Assembly (NCBI RefSeq): GCF_000004195.4
Contig: NC_030683.2
Span: forward strand, 4,917,133-4,981,132
Direction: 5' to 3'
DNA length: 64,000 nt
From: Xenopus tropicalis
Lineage: Eukaryota; Chordata; Amphibia; Anura; Pipidae
The notes below the pieces were generated by a model. The model was not told the DNA's origin, ran no database searches, and saw only the letters and a program-made list of their open reading frames with translations. Made by a program: the position numbers and the translations under genes. Shown here in pieces: positions 12,301 to 23,366 of the stretch (within the stretch, counting starts at the first letter, position 1; each line of letters opens with the position of its first letter).

Positions 12301-13085
12301 TACTGTATCCACAGGTACTTACTGTATTCCTCCCAGTACTATACTGTATCCTCTACTAGTACTGTATCCTCCCACAGGGTACATACTGTAATCCCCACTC
12401 CCACGGTACGATACTTGTATCCTCCCACTCCCACAGTACTATAGTATCAACTACAGGTATCCTCCCACAGGCACTGTATCCTCCACAAGGTACTTACGTA
12501 TGGGCCTCCCACTCCCACAGGGACTAGTATCCTCCCACTCCCACAGTTACTATACTGTATCCTCCCACTCCCACAGGCTATGATGGTATCCTCCCACAGT
12601 TACTAGTATCCTCCCACTCCCACAGGTACTAGTCCCACAGCACTATACTGTATCTCTCCCACTTCTTACTTCCCCAACTATACTGATCTCTCCCACTCCC
12701 ACAGTTACTATACGTATCCTCCCACTCCCACGTACTGTATCTCCCACTGTATACCCCTCCCACAGTACTATACTGTATCCTCCCACTCCGACACAGTACT
12801 ATACTGTATCCTCCCCAACTCCACAGTTACTATACTGTTCGTACTATCATGTGTATCCTCCCACTCCCGGTACTATACTGTATCCTTCCACTCCCACAGT
12901 ACGTATACTGTTACCTCCCACCCAGGCATATACTGTATCCTCCCCAGGTGTACTGTATCCCCACTCCTACAAATGTATTACTGTATCCTCCCACTCCACA
13001 AGGTATCCTCCCACATCGGTATATACATGTATCCTCCCAACGTATGTTTACTGTATCCTCCCACTCCCACCTGACTGTCCTCTAT
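9395..13085. repeat. VNTR of about 30 bp (TACTATACTGTATCCTCCCA type), 3.7 kb
   Basis: The unit is TACTATACTGTATCCTCCCA followed by CTCCCACAGG; shorter forms lack CTCCCA. It is regular to about 11600, then accumulates single-base indels and truncated units until it is barely periodic near 13080. Long frames on both strands come from the array. Confidence 0.95.
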
Positions 13086-13142
13086 TCAAATGACGTCGGG
13101 TCCCCTACTCGCGCCTTGTAACTCCACAACACCTCCAACCCA

Positions 13143-13432
13143 CAGACTCACATGTACTATATAATGTGCACCTACAGACGTATATAATGTGCCGGGTTTG
13201 TACCTACAGACTCACTTCATTATAATGTGCCGGGTTTGTACCTACAGACTCACTGTATATAATGTGCCACCTACAGACTCACTGTATATAATGTGCCGGG
13301 TTTGTACCTACAGACTCACTGTATATAATGTGCCGGGTTGTTACCCACAGACTCATTGTATATAATGTGCCGGGTTTGTACCTACAGACTCACTGTATAT
13401 AATGTGCCGGGTTTGTACCTACAGACTCACTG
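13143..13432. repeat. Satellite of about 37 bp, left part
   Basis: Units of GTACCTACAGACTCACTGTA then TATAATGTGCCGGGTTT, head to tail. The array is interrupted at 13432/13433 by the LTR retrotransposon and resumes at 18755 in the same register. Confidence 0.93.
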
Positions 13433-13922
13433 TGTCAAGCCAAGCTGGTCCGACGGGTAATGTCACCCACAAGCACCTCGCACTAGGCTGGAGGCTTAAC
13501 CTGGAGATGGGACAGGAAGCACAGCAGTGGAGAGAGGCTGGAAGGCCGAACAGCGAAGTACCATAGGAGTAAACAGAAGGGTAGTCAAACGGATCCGGGT
13601 CAAGGGCAGGCAGCAGAGGTTCAAGACGAGGTAACAGGCGTAGGGTCAAATTTGCAGAAAAGTTCAGAAGTCACAAACGCTAGGCACACCGAAATGATAA
13701 CCGAGCACTGATGGGCTGTTGCAAGGGCTATTTAAGGCGTCCCGCGACGTGACGCGGCGGCATGACGCCGGTGCGCGTGCGTAACGACGCGGGCGTCGCG
13801 CGCGCACGCCGCTTGCGTGAGTGCGTCAAACACGGCGCCGTTGCGCGCCGGGACGCAAGGCGGCTCGTGCGCTCCCGCCGTACGCTAGGACCCGGGACTC
13901 GGCGCTGGTGAGTAACCTTACA
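13433..13922 (-). repeat. 3' LTR (490 bp) of the retrotransposon
   Basis: On the element's strand it follows the polypurine tract. It holds a TATA-like TTAAATA (+ strand 13729-13735), about 28 bases before the inferred transcript start TGCTCGG. The U3 part is rich in CpG. It lacks about 60 bp of CpG-rich duplication present in the other LTR. Confidence 0.95.
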
Positions 13923-14867
13923 TGGCCCCCCTCCTAGAAGCGGTCTCCGGACGCGAACTCTAGCTTTAGGAACATCTTTCCGGTGAAACTCTTTTAAGAG
14001 TTTAGGTGCATGGATGTTACAAGCTGGCTCCCAGGAATTTTCTTCTGGACCGTAACCTCTCCATTTGACTAAATACTGGCGTTGTTTCCCTCTTAGTCTG
14101 TGGTCAAGGATTCTCTCGACTTCAAATTCCTCCTGGCTGTCAACCTGGATGGGTGAGGGTGGAATGGGAACTCGCCCAACAAAAGGGTTAACAGTCACAG
14201 GTTTCAATAAGGCAGAGTGAAAAACTGAATGAATACGCCAGGAGTCAGGGAGTCTTAACTGGAAAGCTACAGGATTTACCTGTTTGGTAATTTCAAAAGG
14301 CCCAAGGAAGCGATGACCAAGCTTTCGTGTAGGACAAGACAATTTAAGGTTTGCTGATGAAAGCCACACCTTGTCACCCACCTTGAACTCGGGATCTTTA
14401 CGTCTCCTTTTATCCGCATACGTCTTGAAATTCTGCTGAGCTTTCTTAATAGATTCTTCAAGAAACTTATAATTCTCCTTTAAAAACAATAGACGATTCT
14501 TCACAGCAGGAACAGAAATTTCTTTGAGAGAAGAAGGAAAAATAGCAGGATGCATCCCGTAGTTGGCAAAAAAAGGAGATTGCTGGATGGAGTTGTGAAA
14601 ATTATTGTTATAGGCAAACTCTGCAAGAGGTAATAAGGAAACCCAATCATCTTGTCGATAAGAGGTAAAGCATCTTAGATATTGCTCCAGGGTTTGATTG
14701 GTCCTCTCAGTCTGTCCGTTGGATTGAGGATGAAAAGCGGAGGAGAGAGACACCTTGATTTGTAATGCTCTGCATAACGATCTCCAGAACTGTGAAGTAA
14801 ATTGGGTTCCTCTATCAGAAACAACATCGTCAGGAACCCCGTGTAATCTTACGACCTCTTTTATAAA
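13728..14867 (-). pseudogene. Retrotransposon integrase C-terminal half plus chromodomain
   Basis: This is the continuation, in the same frame, of the integrase segment after the TAG at 14868-14870. It contains the second catalytic Asp (VSDRGTQF) and the catalytic Glu (HPQSNGQTERTNQ), then a C-terminal chromodomain (VERILDHRLRGKQRQYLVKW, then RGYGPEENSWEP). The frame does not stop before the LTR: it runs through the polypurine tract into U3 and ends at 13728. Chromodomains in this group are thought to guide integration to particular chromatin. Confidence 0.88.
13923..13938 (-). promoter_or_regulatory. Polypurine tract next to the 3' LTR
   Basis: On the minus strand CTAGGAGGGGGGCCA directly abuts the LTR boundary. 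In LTR elements this purine run survives RNase H and primes plus-strand DNA synthesis. Its position fixes the orientation of the element as minus. Confidence 0.8.
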
Positions 14868-15272
14868 CTATTCAGCGGTGGAAGCGGCAGAAGGGAGTTT
14901 AGGAAGTGGTATGAAGTGGGCCATCTTAGTTAATCGATCCACTATAACAAAAATAGCAGTTTGTCCGGAAGACGGAGGTAGGTCTGAAATGAAATCCATA
15001 GAGATGGAACCCCATGGTCTAGAGGGAACTGGAAGCGGAAGAAGGAAGCCTAAAGGCTTGGTACGGGAGTCCTTGGACCTAGCACAGACATCACAGGACC
15101 TGGTATAATTGACACAATCAGTAGTCATTTCGGCCCCAAAAAGTCTTTGGCTAATTAATTGTCTTTTAATACCAGGGTGGCCAGCTAACTTAGAGTCATG
15201 TATGGTACGAAGGACTTCCAGGCGCAAGGCTTTCGGGTACGAAGATCTTGTCTTTAAAAAAGAAAAGTCCAT
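14868..15272 (-). pseudogene. Retrotransposon integrase N-terminal half, ended by an in-frame stop
   Basis: It shows the HHCC zinc-binding region (IHDSKLAGHPG, then SCDVCARSK) and the first catalytic Asp (SISMDFISDLP). It ends at a TAG (14868-14870) where the same frame stays open on both sides, so a single nonsense change splits the integrase. It lies in a different frame from the upstream RT, with the shift near 15240. Confidence 0.88.
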
Positions 15273-17553
15273 CTCTAGACGTTAGCTCCCAACCAGAGGG
15301 AGTGGAAACTGAAGCTTGTTTAATTTGGTCCATCAAGGAGCACTGGATGGACAAAAAATTTTGTGGCAAAAGAACAGTCTCTGGTAAGGTAGGAGTGACT
15401 TCTTGAGGAGAGTGGATCCTGGATAGGGCGTCTGCTTTAACATTCTTAGAGCTGGGACGGTAGGTTAGATGAAAGTTAAATCTCATAAAGAAAAGCGCCC
15501 AACGAGCTTGACGAGGTTTAAGTCTCTTAGCGACACGAAGGTATTCTAAGTTTTTATGATCAGTATAGATCAGGATAGGGTTAGAACCTCCTTCCAAGAG
15601 GTATCGCCACTCTTCTAAAGCAAGTTTGATGGCTAAGAGTTCTCTATCTGCCACGTCATAATTCTGTTCAGATTTGTTCATCTTTCGGGAAAAATAGGCC
15701 ACTGGATGGAGAGCGCCGGATGTGGAAATCCTCTGGGAAAGTACAGCTCCAACTGCAGATTCGGAGGCATCCACTTCTAAAATAAAAGGTTTTGTAGGGT
15801 CAGGGTGTTGAAGAATAGGCGCTGTGGTAAAAAGAGTTTTTAAAGTTTCAAAAGCTGTCTGAGCTTGGGAAGTCCAAACGAACTTGGAATTTAAACTGGT
15901 TAGCTGAGTGAGGGGAAGAATGATCTGTGAAAATCCCTTAATAAATTTCCTGTAGAAATTTGCGAAACCGATGAAACGTTGGACATCTTTTCTGGAGGCA
16001 GGGACTGGCCAGTTCAGGATGGCTGAGACCTTACTTTGGTCCATTTGGACTCCATTGGCAGAGATAATAAAGCCTAAAAATTCAATAGAGGTTTTATCGA
16101 ACTCACATTTTTCAAATTTAACGAATAGTTGGTGTGAAAATATTTTTTTCATATGGAGTCGGTGTTCAGCCAGGGATTTGGAAAAAATTAGGATGTCGTC
16201 TAAGTAAATAATAACGAAAATGTCCAAATAATCTCTGAAGACATCATTGACAAAATGTTGAAAAGTTGCAGGTGCGTTACATAGGCCAAAAGGCATGACC
16301 AGGTATTCGAAATGTCCATATCTGGTACGAAACGCAGTCTTCCATTCATCCCCCTCCCTTATTCTGACCAAATTGTAGGCCACCCTAAGGTCGAGCTTTG
16401 AGAAGATTGTTGCCTCTCTAAGTCGTTGAAAAAGTTCTGGGATTAAGGGCAAAGGATACCGGTTCTTAACAGTTATGTTATTCAGATTGCGGTAATCAAT
16501 GCAAGGTCTTAGAGTGTGATCCTTCTTTTCCACAAAGAAAATCCCTGCTCCGGCTGGGGAAGTTGAAGTACGAATGAAGCCTTTGGTTAGGTTCTCTTCC
16601 AGATAGTCACGTAGCACCTTTAGTTCAGGTATTTGTGATCCCGGAAGAAGGTCAATAGGGCAATCGTACTTCCGATGTGGAGGCAATGAATCGGCTCCTT
16701 TCTTATCAAATACGTCGAGGAAGTCGTAATACTCAGAGGGTAAACCAGGAAATCTTTCAAACGGTTTTTCAAAAGCTACACAGCACAATTTCTGACAAGC
16801 AGAAGGGGGAGACGAAAGGCAATTGGTACGGCAAAAATGAGACGAAAATGTAATCTTGCCTCTTTCCCATTCCACTATAGGGTTATGTTTGCGTAGCCAG
16901 GGTAGGCCGATAATAATAGGCGACAGAGGAGAAGCCACCACATCAAAACTTAGCATTTCAGAGTGGATTTTATTCATACACACACGTAGGGGAATGGACT
17001 CTTTTAGAATGGGACCAGAACTAATTGGTGAACCATCAGCAACTCTGATAAGGAGAGGGAGTGACTTGGTCAGTAGGGGAATCTTGTGACAGTCTGCAAC
17101 TTTAGAGTCCAAAAAACAACCGCTAGCTCCGGAGTCCAGGATGGCCGGAAGCACCAGGACCTTGTCTTCCCACTGTAGAGAGAGAGAAAAAGTGAGCAGT
17201 GGGGAAAAATTAAGCTTGGGTACGGTGGTACTTAGTGAAGGGACCTTACGAAGAGGAGAGGGACGAGTTGGGCACGTGCTGAGTAGGTGACCAGATAGCC
17301 CACAGTAAAGGCACAGGTTGAGTCTCCTACGCCGAATACGTTCCTCGGAGGACAGTGAAGGTCGAAGTGAGCCCAACTGCATGGGTTCCGGCTCAGGGGA
17401 AGTGGTGACTTCAGGATCAACCCGAATCGGAGGGGAAGCTTTAGGCAATACCCAGGAAGCGGGGAATGAGCTAGCTTTCTCCAGCCTTCTCTCTCTAAGG
17501 CGTTGATCAATTTGAATGGATAACTGGATGAGCTCCTCCAAGGAGTCAGGCAC
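15196..17553 (-). pseudogene. Retrotransposon gag end, protease, reverse transcriptase and RNase H
   Basis: One open frame of 785 codons. In order: a gag C-terminal part with a CCHC zinc knuckle (CLYCGLSGHLLSTC, residues 81-94), an aspartic protease (ILDSGASG, Asp140), RT with KLDLRVAYN and the catalytic YLDD (450-453), then RNase H (ILEVDASE, Asp595; RELLAI; YTDHKNLEYL). A Val stands where most relatives have Gly in the KLDLRGAYN motif, and the linker before LFVKFEKCEF looks several residues short. Both ends are frame breaks. It copies element RNA into DNA in an active relative; here it is part of a broken copy. Confidence 0.92.
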
Positions 17554-17555
17554 TC

Positions 17556-18191
17556 CTACCCTTGCCAGTTCGTCCTTAAGAGTAGCGGAAAGACCAAGGC
17601 GGAATTGATGTTGAGAGCCGCTTGGTTCCAGTCTGTATCTGCCGCAAATTTTCGAAAGTTCATAGTGAAGTCCTCTACAGGACGGGTACCCTGTCGAAGG
17701 TTTCTCAAGGCAGCTTCGGCTGTAGCTACACGATGAGGATCATCATACAGCACCGCCATGGCTTGAAAGAACGCGTCCACTGTGAGGAGGCATGCATTTT
17801 GTTGCTCCATCAACCGGAAAGCCCACGACTGCGGTTGTCCCCGTAAGAGAGACATGACCACTCCCACCTTAACTTGTTCAGTAGAGTAGGTCTGTGGTTG
17901 GAGCATAAACAAAAGTTTGCAGACATTCACAAAGGTTCTAAAGGTGCTGCGATCTCCAGAAAACTTGTCAGGGAGTGGGATCTTGGGCTCAGGAGCCGGT
18001 AAACTGGCTGTGGCACCCACCAAAGGTGGAGGTGAGGCCATGGGAGCAGGAGGCGGGGCAGGATACTGGATAGCCTGTAGCTGTTCCTGTACTTCATTGT
18101 AGTCCGCTCGGAGTTCTCTCACAGCATGAGCGAGGGCTGCAATCTGTTGCGTGAGGGCCGTAAGAGGAGATGCATCTTCCTCTTGATCCAT
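17556..18191 (-). pseudogene. Retrotransposon gag, N-terminal and capsid part, frameshifted
   Basis: The frame starts MDQEEDASPLTALTQQIAAL (coiled-coil-like), then a Pro-rich linker and a capsid-like region (PLPDKFSGDRSTFRTFVNVC, later LRQGTRPVEDFTMNFRKFAA) typical of sushi-type gag. It leaves the family frame near 17600-17615 and ends at 17556, while the remainder of gag continues in another frame from about 17553. A small indel is inferred. The ATG lies directly beside the primer site. Confidence 0.88.
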
Positions 18192-18192
18192 G

Positions 18193-18202
18193 GCTCGGTT
18201 AT
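18193..18202 (-). promoter_or_regulatory. Self-primer binding site
   Basis: On the element's strand ATAACCGAGC sits two bases inside the 5' LTR edge and just before the gag ATG. It is not a TGG-type tRNA site. It is perfectly complementary over 10 bases to GCTCGGTTAT at the inferred 5' end of the element RNA (LTR position 18469-18478), as expected for the self-priming described for Tf1 and sushi-type elements. Confidence 0.75.
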
Positions 18203-18204
18203 AC

Positions 18205-18754
18205 TGTCAAGCCAAGCTGGTCCGACGGGTAATGTCACCCACAAGCACCTCGCACTAGGCTGGAGGCTTAACCTGGAGATGGGACAGGAAGCACAGCAGT
18301 GGAGAGAGGCTGGAAGGCCGAACAGCGAAGTACCATAGGAGTAAACAGAAGGGTAGTCAAACGGATCCGGGTCAAGGGCAGGCAGCAAAGGTTCAAGACG
18401 AGGTAACAGGCGTAGGGTCAAATTCGCAGAAAAGTTCAGAAGTCACAAACGCTAGGCACACCGAAATGATAACCGAGCACTGATGGGCTGTTGCAAGGGC
18501 TATCTAAGGCGTCCCGCGTCATGACGCGGCGTCATGACGCCGGCGCGTGTGCGTAACGACGCAGGCGTCAAATCGCGCGCACGTTGCGTTAGTCGTGCGC
18601 GCGTAATGGCGCGGGCGTCAAATCGCACGCGTCGCGCACGCCGCTTGCGTGAGTGCGTCAAACACGGCGCCGTTGCGCGCCGGGACGCAAGGCGGCTCGT
18701 GCGCTCCCGCCGTACGCTAGGACCCGGGACTCGGCGCTGGTGAGTAACCTTACA
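18205..18754 (-). repeat. 5' LTR (550 bp) of the retrotransposon
   Basis: Matches the other LTR end to end apart from about nine substitutions and an extra CpG-rich stretch of about 60 bp in U3 (about 18568-18640), a partial duplication of the GCGTAA...GGCGTCAAATCGC motif. The TATA-like box is altered to TTAGATA here (18500-18507). Confidence 0.95.
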
Positions 18755-19035
18755 CACTGTATATAATGTGCCGGGTTTGTACCCACAGACTCACTGTATA
18801 TAATGTGCCGGGTTTGTACCCACAGACTCGCTGTATATAATGTGCCGGGTTTGTACCTACAGACTCACTGTATATAATGTGCCGGGTTTGTACCTACAGA
18901 CTCACTGTATATAATGTGCCGGGTTTGTACCTACAGACTCACTGTATATAATGTGCCGGGTTTGTACCTACAGACTCACTGTATATAATGTGCCGGGTTT
19001 GTACCTACAGACTCACTGTATATAATGTGCCTGGG
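18755..19035. repeat. Satellite of about 37 bp, right part
   Basis: Same unit as at 13143-13432, continuing after the duplicated CACTG. It ends where single-copy sequence begins near 19036. Confidence 0.93.
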
Positions 19036-19956
19036 GTGTCAGTACCCACTGCCTTTCTCGCTATAAAACTAACTAAAACACATTGAAGCCAACTGATCCC
19101 AAACAGATATGGATGGAGACCCCATCACAGAAGTCCCAGTATAAATACTATTACATCCTAAGCATTTTAGGGTGAATAAAGCACTTTTGCTCAGTATGCC
19201 TGGGAGTCAGTGGGAACCCCAAGAGATAGTCGGGTGGTTCTTTTTTACATCACCAGCAATATATTGATGTTTATATTTTGGGAGGACCGCCCCTTCAAAT
19301 AGAATGGATAAGAAAATAACTTGCCCTTCCTGATGCCCTTGACAACGTCACTGCTGGTTCCCCCTCCTGGGCTTTATCTTTTGCAAGATGTGAAATTGTT
19401 ATTTTGTGTTTTCCATCTGTCGACTGGGACCTTTTTCTCACATTTTTCTCATCTCACACCCCCTCCCCCTCGCCGAGTATGAAAGACACCGGCCGACTTG
19501 ATTGGATAAACAGCAGAAAACAGCATACAAAATGGAAAATACTGATGTTTAGAAAACAGTAATGGGGGACCCCCAAATAAATCCTCTGCCCCTGGGAATT
19601 AATACGTAATAGCTAAACTCATTCAAGGGATATATTTGCAATTGGTCTTTTTTTTTTACTTTTTATTGTTTTTGAATGATTTAGGGTTTTGTTCAGCAGC
19701 TCTCCAGTATCAAATTCCATTCCTAGGGTCCAATTTACCCTAGCAACCAACAAGTGATTAGAAAAGGCTACGATAGAAAGATAATGAGCTAAAGATTTTT
19801 GGCTGCTGGGGTCAGTGACCCCCTATTGAAAGCTGGAAAGAGTCAGTAGAAGCAGGAAAGTCACTCAAAATGAATGAGGAACAATTGAAATGTTGCTATG
19901 AATAAGCCATTCTGTAACACACTAGAAGGTGGACTTACACTTTAACAGCGATTCAA
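19036..19956. other. Non-coding interval without recognised gene
   Basis: Mostly unassigned sequence. Short stretches such as GGGGTCAGTGACCCCCTATT and AAAGCTGGAAAGAGTCAG near 19810-19850 resemble decayed T2-type MITE sequence. No ORF or splice pattern stands out. Confidence 0.5.
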
Positions 19957-21075
19957 TTGAGTGCTATTCTGATACCTACTGGGAGCTGCTATCTTGCTCC
20001 CTTCCCATTGTTCTGCTGATCGGCTGCTGGGGGTGAGGGGGGGGGGGTATCACTCCAACTTGCAGCGCAGCAGTAAAGTGTGCCTGAGTCTGAGCTTTCA
20101 GCCAGCGCTACACATTAGAACTGCTTTCAGCTAACCTATTGTTTCTCCTACTCCCATGTAACTGGAGGAGTCCCAAGCCGGACTTGGATTTCTTACTATT
20201 GAGTGCTATTCTGATACCTACTGGGAGCTGCTATCTTGCTCCCTTCCCATTGTTCTGCTGATCGGCTGCTGGGGGTGAGGGGGGGGATTTCACTCCAACT
20301 TGCAGCGCAGCAGTAAAGTGTGCCTGAGTCTGAGCTTTCAGCCAGCGCTACACATTAGAACTGCTTTCAGCTAACCTATTGTTTCTCCTACTCCCATGTA
20401 ACTGGAGGAGTCCCAAGCCGGACTTGGATTTCTTACTATTGAGTGCTATTCTGATACCTACTGGGAGCTGCTATCTTGCTCCCTTCCCATTGTTCTGCTG
20501 ATCGGCTGCTGGGGGTGAGGGGGGGGGATATCACTCCAACTTGCAGCGCAGCAGTAAAGTGTGCCTGAGTCTGAGCTTTCAGCCAGCGCTACACATTAGA
20601 ACTGCTTTCAGCTAACCTATTGTTTCTCCTACTCCCATGTAACTGGAGGAGTCCCAAGCCGGACTTGGATTTCTTACTATTGAGTGCTATTCTGATACCT
20701 ACTGGGAGCTGCTATCTTGCTCCCTTCCCATTGTTCTGCTGATCGGCTGCTGGGGGTGAGGGGGGGGGATATCACTCCAACTTGCAGCGCAGCAGTAAAG
20801 TGTGCCTGAGTCTGAGCTTTCAGCCAGCGCTACACATTAGAACTGCTTTCAGCTAACCTATTGTTTCTCCTACTCCCATGTAACTGGAGGAGTCCCAAGC
20901 CGGACTTGGATTTCTTACTATTGAGTGCTATTCTGATACCTACTGGGAGCTGCTATCTTGCTCCCTTCCCATTGTTCTGCTGATCGGCTGCTGGGGGGGA
21001 GGGGGGGGATTACACTCCAACTTGCAGCGCAGCAGTAAAGTGTGCCTGAGTCTGAGCTTTCAGAAGGAGCCGGCG
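19957..21075. repeat. Tandem array, about 241-bp unit, five copies (forward)
   Basis: Units begin TTGAGTGCTATTCTGATACC at 19957, 20199, 20439, 20680 and 20921; the last is partial. Each contains a G-run and CTTGCAGCGCAGCAGTAAAG. The inverse array occurs at 44286-45735, upstream of gene B, so it belongs to the inverted duplication. Unit sequence resembles the interior of an abundant Xenopus TTAA-flanked MITE. Confidence 0.92.
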
Positions 21076-21584
21076 CTACACATTAGAACTGTTTGTGTTA
21101 TATAATCTCCTTGTGTAATTTACCTGCCCATATCAGTACTGTGAGTCAATATATATATTTACCTATAACCTTGAATTCAATGCTCCCAAGTGAAAACTGT
21201 AGGGAAAAAATGCATTAGATTTACACAGCGCCCGAGCATAAAGCTGCATAGCAACCGATAGCAAAGCTGTATAGCAACCGATAGTAAAGCTACCCATACA
21301 CGTTGCAGTTTTTTAAAGATCTCTTAGCTATCATAGAAGCAAGCTTATCCCCTAACGTTGGTATAAAATTATCATTTGTCTGTCAACAAAACTGACCATT
21401 TCAAGCGATATCATCTAGTTGGAGCTACAAAACTGACCTGCTTGGTCCTGCAAAATGATTGGACATTGGGCAAGTCACTGACCCCCATTTCAAAACTGGA
21501 AAGTGTCAGATGAAAAAGGCAAATAATAAAAAAAAAATTGGAGACCCATTGAAAAGTTGCTAAGATATTCGCCATACCTATATA

Positions 21585-23232
21585 TTATACAATTACTGTG
21601 TGTATAGGATATGGGGGTTACACTGTGCCTATATATTATACAATTACTGTGTGTATAGGATATGGGGGTTACACTGTGCCTATATATTATACAGTTACTG
21701 TGTGTATAGGATATGGGGGTTACACTGTGCCTATATATTATACAGTTACTGTGTGTATAGGATATGGGGGTTACACCTATATATTATACAGTTACTGTGT
21801 GTATAGGATATGGGGGTTACACTGTGCCTATATATTATACAGTTACTGTGTGTATACGATATGGGGGTTACACTGTGCCTATATATTATACAGTTACTGT
21901 GTGTATAGGATATGGGGGTTACACTGTGCCTATATATTATACAGTTACTGTGTGTATAGGATATGGGGGTTACACCTATATATTATACAGTTACTGTGTG
22001 TATAGGATATGGGGGTTACACTGTGCCTATATATTATACAGTTACTGTGTGTATACGATATGGGGGTTACACTGTGCCTATATATTATACAGTTACTGTG
22101 TGTATAGGATATGGGGGTTACACTGTGCCTATATATTATACAGTTACTGTGTGTATAGGATATGGGGGTTACACTGTGCTATATATTATACAGTTACTGG
22201 TGTGTATAGGATATGGGGGTTACACCTATATATTATACAGTTACTGTGTGTATAGGATATAGGGGGTTACACTGTGCCTATATATTATACAGTTACTGTG
22301 TGTATAGGATATGGGGGTTACACCTATATATTATACAGTTACTGTGTGTATAGGATATGGGGGTTACACCATGCCTAATATTATACAGTTACTGTGTGTA
22401 TAGGATATGGGGGGTTACACTGTGCCTATATATTATACAGTTACTGGTGTGTATAGGATATGGGGGTTACACCTATATATATACAGTTACTGTGTGTATA
22501 GGATATGGGGGTTACACCTATATATTATACAGTTACTGTGTGTATAGGATATGGGGGTTACACCTATATATTATACAGTTACTGTGTGTATAGGATATGG
22601 GGGTTACACTGTGCCTATATATTATACAGTTACTGGTGTGTATAGGATATGGGGGTTACACCTAAATATTATACAGTTACTGTGTGTATAGGATGGGGTT
22701 ACCTATTAATTGGTGTAGATGGGGTTACACCTATATATTATACCAGTTACTGTGTGTATAGGATATGGGGGTTACGCCGTGCCTATATATTATACAGTTA
22801 CTGTGTGTATAGGATATAGGGGTTACACTGTGCCTATATATTATACAGTTACTGTGTGTATAGGATATGGGGGTTACACTGTGCCTATATATTATACAGT
22901 TACTGTGTGTATAGGATATGGGGGTTACACTGTGCCTGTATATTATACAGTTACTGTGTGTATAGGATATGGGGGTTACGCCGTGCCTATATATTATACA
23001 GTTACTGTGTGTATAGGATATGGGGGTTACACTGTGCCTATATATTATACAGTTACTGTGTGTATAGGATATGGGGGTTACACTGTGCCTATATATTATA
23101 CAGTTACTGTGTGTATAGGATATGGGGGTTACACCGTGCCTATATATTATACAGTTACTGTGTGTATAGGATATGGGGGTTACACCGTGCCTATATATTA
23201 TACAGTTACTGTGTGTATAGGATATGGGGGTG
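21585..23232. repeat. 51-bp minisatellite, copy 1 (upstream of gene A)
   Basis: The unit contains GTGTATAGGATATGGGGGTT and CCTATATATTATACAGTTAC; shorter variants lack CTGTGC. 51 is a multiple of 3, so it produces long spurious frames of the type CIGYGGYTVPIYYTVTV. It ends about 200 bp before the gene A TATA box. Confidence 0.95.
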
Positions 23233-23366
23233 CCTATGTATCTGTGCCAGTTGCCGGGGGGGCACTCTAGCTGTACATTACAGGACTATGGGAATGTTGG
23301 TCGGATTCCTCTCATGGAAGTTATGAAACACAAACTGTATGTGGGACACAAGGACACATTTCCATC

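Larger units (their letters stand above)
13433..18754 (-). mobile_element. Full-length Ty3/gypsy LTR retrotransposon, chromodomain (Tf1/sushi-like) type
   Basis: LTRs at 13433-13922 and 18205-18754 start TGTCAAGCC and end TAACCTTACA on the + strand. The 5-bp target duplication CACTG flanks the element (13428-13432 and 18755-18759). On the minus strand the order is 5' LTR, primer site, gag, zinc knuckle, protease, RT, RNase H, integrase, chromodomain, polypurine tract, 3' LTR. RT before integrase and a C-terminal chromodomain define a chromovirus; a primer site complementary to the LTR's own transcript start fits the Tf1/sushi group. The coding region has at least three inactivating changes (two frameshifts and a stop), so this copy is not autonomous. 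About nine substitutions between the alignable LTR parts suggest a fairly recent insertion. Confidence 0.95.

Noticed and set aside
9276..12391. Many frames on both strands across 9.3-12.4 kb
   Set aside because: They are translations of the 30-bp VNTR.
9395..13085. CRISPR-like regular direct repeats
   Set aside because: Units are head to tail without unique spacers, vary in length, and the genome is eukaryotic.
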